From Tetragonia tetragonoides (lineage: Eukaryota; Streptophyta; Magnoliopsida; Caryophyllales; Aizoaceae), in contig CM076142.1 in assembly GCA_038025085.1 (NCBI GenBank), positions 11,010,001-11,074,000 on the forward strand: DNA of 64,000 nucleotides. The letters are read 5' to 3'. Shown here in pieces: positions 58,101-64,000 of this stretch (its first letter is position 1; the number at the start of each line of letters is the position of its first letter). Made by a program: the position numbers and the translations under genes. The notes beneath the pieces were generated by a model, which worked only from the letters and a program-made list of their open reading frames with translations, ran no database searches and was not told the DNA's origin.

Positions 58101-61100
58101 ATTTATTTTCTACACATGCTCCAGAGCTCTATATATAAGCACAATCACAACAAAAAGAAACAAGGATAGGCCAAAATTGGCAGCACTATTACACAGTGTT
58201 GGATTCAGAATTTTGAATTAGGGTATGCACAACAACATAAATGATTAACAAAATCTATACGCCAAATACAAATACGCTATTTTTAAGGCGTCTCATAAAA
58301 CAACAAAAAAAGTGATTCAAGTATGATCAATTTCTTAATTAAAAGTTATTCAAGCCTAGACTCTCACAGTCTCATCTAATATGACTAAATTATTCATTTA
58401 TTTATTTTAATATCTACACCTAAATCGGTTTAACTAAATTTTAATCAAACATCATCTAGTTGCAATTTAGAATAAAAAAACTAAAGGCATAGAAGGGGAT
58501 AACCAGGCAACCTAAAATAAAAGACTTAAAATCTAAATAGTTATGGCATAACCATGGGCTCACATTAATGACTTGTGCTGTTCTACAATGCTACCATGAA
58601 CTAGCTCTCGGAAACAATGGCGCTATAGTGAAATTATACAGGAGAAGGGAGGTGAGAGAAAAGAATTAACAAATACTCCAAATAAGTTAAATTTTTTGCA
58701 GCTGTCAGTAGGAGTAGAGGAATGGATTTATTATTTAATTCCTAGGTGGTGGGCGTATGTACGAAAGACCACATGGAGTGACTAGCACAAATTCACAAAT
58801 AGGTAAGTAACAAGTGGACCAGGCACCGAAAAACATCCGAATGAATTTGAGAAAAGAGAGAGTACAATGGCATGGGCTGGACTGCCAGGTGTTTCTAAAT
58901 CTTCGGGACCTGGGGTATGCAATGTAGATATGCCACTGCTCTCTCATTGAAATACCATGTTTCATGGAAGAAGGCTAAACACAATATACTACGAAATAAC
59001 CAATGAAGAGAGAATGAAATGATTCAGACTTAACTACAAGTTTCAAAGACCACCCGAAAGCTATTGAAGCAAAAATATTTATCAGGGTATCATAATAATT
59101 CAGCATTGAACTTTTCACAAGAAAAAAGACATCACAATTGATGGTCAACTTAAGAGCAAGATTCCCAAGCTAAACTCAATATCATTACAAAAGCAGCTTT
59201 ATTTTTACCAAGTTCAACCAATAACTTCCGTCAAATTAAACTATGGCTAAGAAACAGAAAGATGAACAACTTAAAGCAGTAAACAACCAAATATATACTT
59301 AAAGATAGTCTCCTCGGCAATGAGTTACATGAATGTTTTACACTCCCTCAAATGTTACACAACAGGCAGTTATACGCATATAAATTATTGAAAGCATCCA
59401 AATTAGCATTGTGCAGAAGTGATAAGTAATTATACCTTAGTCCATATGGCAAGATCATTAGAAACTGATGCTTCGATTAACTGCTGAAGTGCATTACGCT
59501 TGTTATCACTAGGGCTTCCTTCATCTCCATTACAAATCTGTTAAAATATAGGGTCAAACAAACAATCATGAAACCTCGTCCACACAACTGATCCACGAGA
59601 CAGGCACTCACAGCAAGAAAGAGAGGAAGGCGGAGAGCACGGGAAGACAATGAGCCTTCCAGAAAGATAATCTCCCATGAATTTGGAGAGGGTGTATGGT
59701 CGAGTAATTTTTTTGTGAGAGGCTTAACTAGGAAGTTTTCTTTGATGAGTGAAAATAATCAGGCTTAAGAAGGTAGTTTTCTTTGATGAGTGAAAACAGC
59801 TCCAGTTTCTCTTCCACTTCCCACTATTATGCTATTTCCTTTACTTAATGGAAAAAGAAAAAAGAAAAAAAAAGAGATAAATTTTTCTTTCCTTTTTTCC
59901 CTTCATTACCGCTTAGTAAAAGATCAGATTTTTCTACTAACAGCAGTAAACCAAGCTATACACAAACACCCCACCCATGAGTGTGGAGTATCAATTCTTA
60001 TTAACAAACAAGGTTACTCACCAAGTGTAGAATTTGCGGAATGCTTGGACCGCTTTCTGAAGGGGAAATTATCTTCAAGGCTCCAGTTTTTGAATGATCT
60101 TCAAGTGTAGAATTATCTGAAACACCATTTTCATGCTGGAACTTCGTACTTATTCCAAGGGGATCAGAACTCTTAAGTCCATTGATATCCAGTCGTGGAG
60201 TAGACAAAAGCCCTACATTTTCACTACCGTCTGCATTTTCCAATCGGCCGCCCCAAGATCCCAGACTATCACCAGTATCATTCCATAAATACTTCATGTC
60301 TTTGATTCTTGAGCTTGAAATCTCACTACTGGACCCAGTGTCATGACCCTCATACAGGTGCTCTTGAGTTTCATCAGTTGCAACTTGATTGGTACGGCTG
60401 CTGAGGTGTGTTGAATCCAGCATAGAATTCCATTTTCTTCCGCCATCACTCTCAAGGGAATTAGCAGAGTACCTTCCGAAAAATTGAGTTTTCTTGGAGA
60501 CTCCCAAATAGCCCTCTTCAGAAGATGTTCCCACAACATCAGATGGATCATAAGAAGATTTGGAACGCGGTCTCTCTTTCTTGCTTTGCACAAAGTTCAT
60601 TAAGTCTACTTCAATCCGAGGCGTATACCGCTTTAGTGCTCGTCTCAACGAATTTTGTTCTTCAACAGACAAGCTAAGGATGAAATTCAGTACATTTGTC
60701 GGATCATAGTGGGTGTAAACCGAGATAAAACATGAAATAGCAGCTTCTTTAAGTTTCGTATTCTTATCATGAACCAATGGTGTCAGTTTAGCTAGCCATA
60801 ATTTCAATATGCCAATGTTACCAGCACCTTCTGAGCTAATGGAATGCTTGTTAAAAGAACCAATTGAAAATTCAATAACAGCCAACTTTGCTTTGGGTGA
60901 TCGCTGTTCATCCAGTGAACGAAGTAAAGCAGGCAATAAAGAGTCTACTCCATAAGTTTTACTCACAATATCTAAAGTTGTTGAGCAAGGCTGCCTAACT
61001 AACTCTTTTGGATCAATTAACCTTGAGAATACATGGGGCAAAATCCTTTCCATGTAACTTTCGAAGGGCTTTCGACAAGAGGGGATTATCTCTGCAAGAG

Positions 61101-62587
61101 TTAAAAGAGCTGCCTGTGCAACCTTATGATGGGGATCATCCAAATGCTTAAAAAAGAGCTTCATCACCTTCTCAAAACTTTGAATGACTTCCTGAATACC
61201 ACTTGGACCTTGCTGTAGCAGAGATCGAATATAGTTAAAAGCAGCAACTCTAGCGCACCAGTCAGAAGTTGGACTTAACCCTTCACTTAGAGCATCATGA
61301 AGAGACGCTGGACCATCTGCATAGCTTGGAATCTCCCCAAGTGGTGAATGGCTATCATCAAAACTCCTCCTCCTACTTGAAGACACACTTCTACCAGTGA
61401 CATTCTTTCTTGACAGTGGTCTCTGAAAATTTGGAACATAACCAGCCTGTGAATCCCTAAAATTTGAGTCTCTGTAGGGTGTGTCTAAGAACTGCCTGTC
61501 CATGTGTGTGTTTATATATCTTCTAGAATCTCTACAATCAGCGTGCTCTTCAGTTAAGCCTCTTTCTTGTACTCTTTCGGAGGTTCTTTTGGCAGAGTAT
61601 GACATCAATGCTGATGATGGTTCATTTGTGAGCCCACCACGATATGATGATTTACCAGCATCTTTAGAAGCATGAATGTGAGAGAACACATCAGAAAGAC
61701 CTAAGCCACCATTGCGGTAGCCACTGTCATTGACAGATGACAATTTTGAGTCCAATGATAAACTTGTGACCTGATTTGAAGCAGGAACCGCAAAAGGAAA
61801 TGGTGGATCACGAGAAGATGGAGGGTCAACTCCTGCACTAGAATAAAAGAAAAATTTAGCCATTCTCAATTAAGTCCAGCAAAGGGGGGGGGGGAGGCCA
61901 GCTAGAAACTCAAAGCTGACAGAACTTTACGAAATTTGACGAGTTCAAACACCGCAAGAACCAACAAATCCAAAGAAAATATGCTTTCATAATGAAGAGA
62001 AGTAATCCAATACCTAGATCAAGACTAGATGATCTAAGGGTGGATGAATGGTTCTTTGAAGACATATCTAAACCTCTAAGCAAGCTTTCAATCGCTGAAA
62101 CTTTCTCTTTGCTGGAATTCAGTACACTTTCCAAGCTTCGGTCAGACCCTTTGTCAAGTGACTTTGATTGAGACAAAAGCATCCCAGAAGAAACAGATGC
62201 CCTTGAGGCTAAGGTTGCACTTTTGTCCATAGCAACGATAGCAGAAGTTCCATATCCAGGAAGATTTAAAGGCGCTGACGACTGAGGTGTAAATGGCACA
62301 TTTCGTTCACGAACAGAAGGAGAAGCATGTCTTCTATGTAAACCCCCATCTTCTTCATTTATTATCTGAAATAAAGCACCAATAATCTCCTTGAACTAAT
62401 TTGACAGATACGAAAAGGGAATAAACCTTACAAATGTTTTGGCCACCATAGATGAAGTTCAATGGACAAAGAGAAAGGAAGAACACACCCTTTGTATAAC
62501 AGGATCAAATGATTGAAATAGCCGCCTAGAACGTTCTGGCCAAGTTTTCGCAAACATTCTATAGCAAGCCCTTGCAGTTGTTCGGAC
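55192..62587 (-). CDS. CLASP: CLASP microtubule-associated protein, C-terminal two thirds
   Basis: Minus-strand exons: 62587-62489, 62365-62014, 61832-60022, 59537-59436, 57760-57656, 57492-57418, 57336-57268, 57180-57112, 55645-55544 and 55350-55192. Phases agree and give 2943 nt, 980 aa plus stop. The Ser-rich linker (SSRRRSFDDSHSPLGEIPSY) is followed by a TOG/HEAT domain (WCARVAAFNYIRSLLQQG, HLDDPHHKVAQAALLTLAEI, LPHVFSRLIDPKELVRQPCS), a second Ser-rich linker and a C-terminal HEAT/TOG array ending LVTIYANRISQAR. CLASP stabilises growing microtubules and organises cortical arrays in plant cells. Arabidopsis CLASP is about 1440 aa, so the N-terminal third lies beyond 64000. No lesion is seen. 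Introns hold small repeats only. Confidence 0.9.
56437..56545. repeat. Tandem repeat in a CLASP intron
   Basis: The unit GGTACTAGCTCTATAAGACA (then TAAGCAAGGA) of about 30 bp occurs twice perfectly and twice degenerately. Confidence 0.85.
57761..59435 (-). other. Large CLASP intron
   Basis: 1.7-kb AT-rich intron between exons ending at 59436 and starting at 57760. I see no coding or clear mobile element. Confidence 0.6.
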
Positions 62588-64000
62588 CTGCAACAGTAAC
62601 ATTCCAGTTATTAGCAACTTCAAACAAGTGCTATGAATGGATCTCTGGAACCTTTTGCAAGAGAAAGACCCTCTTAAAGGCGAAGAAAATCAATTGAAGC
62701 AGAATTTACTGTCATGATGAAGCCCCAACAAAGTTAAGCTATGCAAAGGAGACTGTATCAACATGCATGTATCCATCCTTTTCTACATCTAAAAATCATA
62801 AGCACTACTACTACAATATTCCCATACTCCCAATTAAACATCTCATTTCTCTAAGACGGAAATTTGTTATAATGTTGGAAGGAGAACAGCATGGATTTGT
62901 GAACTGTATAATGTAACTAAAGTAAAAGGTTGAAAACTTGGAATATCCCAAAATAGCATGTGAGACATCTATTAATTTTTACAAGGGCATTCTCACAATA
63001 ATTGCAGAAGAACCATATCGATCATGATAGGGGAAAAGACCATCTACAACAAACAGAACCTAACAAGAATCTGGAGAATATTCTAAATACTATAAGAAAT
63101 ATTTCTAGTTTCATACTTCTCACGTGTCTTAATACCATCATATAGGGCACCTCCGTCACCATGCAATCATTTGATAATTTTTCATACTTATTGAGATTGT
63201 GCTCCTTATGTTCTTCAATGAGTCTTGGTAAGTTCTTTACTCCATAAGAGGTTCATGACAACCAACAGAAACGTTTTTTTATTAGATAAGAAAAAAAAAA
63301 TTATTAACGAATAAAGTACAAAATTTGGGGACAAGGAGTCCTCAATAAGTAAGGCAAAGCTTACTAAAATCATTGAACATCTGTGAGGGACACCCCCTTA
63401 AAAGCCCCCTCCGCTTTGGCCCAAATAAAAGACAACCAACAAAAAAGTGGCAATGATCATAATTGATACTAAGATAATCCAAATAGAATTCTTTTTTAGA
63501 TAAGAAATCCAAATAGAAATCTTACCCCCTCCCCCCCAACACATACACACCAATCTAAAATAACAAAGGCACCAAATTCTCCAGAGGAGTATAAGATATC
63601 CTTTTTTCCAATTCACCTCTCTACCTAACCACTTCCTTACACCACCTGCAGTCTCTTTTCATAAACACACCCCAAACAAAAATTGAAAATAAAGGAACCT
63701 CAGTCTTTTGCTACTCATTTTAATAGAAAAAACCTTGTGTCACTAACTTTAGATCACATATCATTGCTGAACAACCAGCTGTCTTTTAATAGAAACACAC
63801 ACTTTGTCCATTCGATCATGATCATCAGAGTTAACTATTTGGAGTAGTATTTAGTATTTATAGACCTTTGACAGTAATTTTCCCATGAAATATAGTGAAT
63901 TTGGAGGATTCGAAAAGTGGCAACCCTAACTTATCAAACAGTAAATATCATCGCTATAGAAAATATTAACATCATAGGTTTATTGAGAGATACAAATTAA
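62588..64000 (-). other. CLASP intron continuing beyond the window
   Basis: No exon with CLASP similarity is recognisable here. Two short A/T-homopolymer insertions (about 63275-63310 and 63490-63500) look like LINE tail fragments. The preceding exon must lie past the window edge, since the 62587 exon starts with a normal acceptor. Confidence 0.55.

Overview
The window is nuclear DNA of a flowering plant, very probably a eudicot. The evidence is split genes with GT-AG introns, long AT-rich introns, and typical plant transposon classes (Ty1/copia, CACTA, Helitron, MULE, hAT, PIF/Tourist, Stowaway, LINE, SINE). An amaranthin-type agglutinin/aerolysin relic and small knottin genes fit Caryophyllales (for example Amaranthaceae), but this placement is an inference.

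Region 1 (1-20100, + strand) is one large housekeeping gene. I assembled 17 exons whose phases all agree and that encode 776 aa. The protein is an NHL-repeat protein with a thioredoxin-like N-terminal half, matching the EMB1974 type (Arabidopsis At3g07060). Its introns are filled with foldback elements, MITEs, LINE fragments and a block that may be organelle-derived.

Region 2 (20200-35750) holds three copies of an unrecognised small gene. Copy 1 is a degenerate relic. Copy 2 (21482) has been split by a 190-bp retroposon whose head is a nearly complete 5S rRNA; the insertion is flanked by a 14-15 bp target duplication and supplies the last 22 codons of the present reading frame. Copy 3 (35264) has a frameshift and is cut off from its likely TATA box (23785) by a 6.1-kb CACTA element and a 5.0-kb Ty1/copia element. 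A 215-bp direct repeat around the copia element is not a target duplication and suggests recombination between an empty and an occupied allele.

Region 3 (36590-40460, - strand) contains a short non-LTR insertion with a 13-bp target duplication and a broken gene with two agglutinin domains and an aerolysin-like domain (one net frameshift and one in-frame stop).

Region 4 (40560-54700) is mostly repeats: a MULE with 9-bp target duplication, tRNA-type SINEs, two Stowaway elements, a minisatellite-cored foldback family, a Helitron with both ends visible and a nested MITE, and tiny poly(T) insertions. Embedded in it is an apparently intact secreted six-cysteine knottin gene (50516-50788) and a frameshifted paralogue 2.3 kb downstream.

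Region 5 (55192-64000, - strand) is the 3' two thirds of the microtubule-associated CLASP gene. Ten exons encode about 980 residues in agreeing phases; its 5' exons lie beyond the window.

Most of the DNA outside the two housekeeping genes is mobile-element sequence that has repeatedly damaged small lineage-specific genes.
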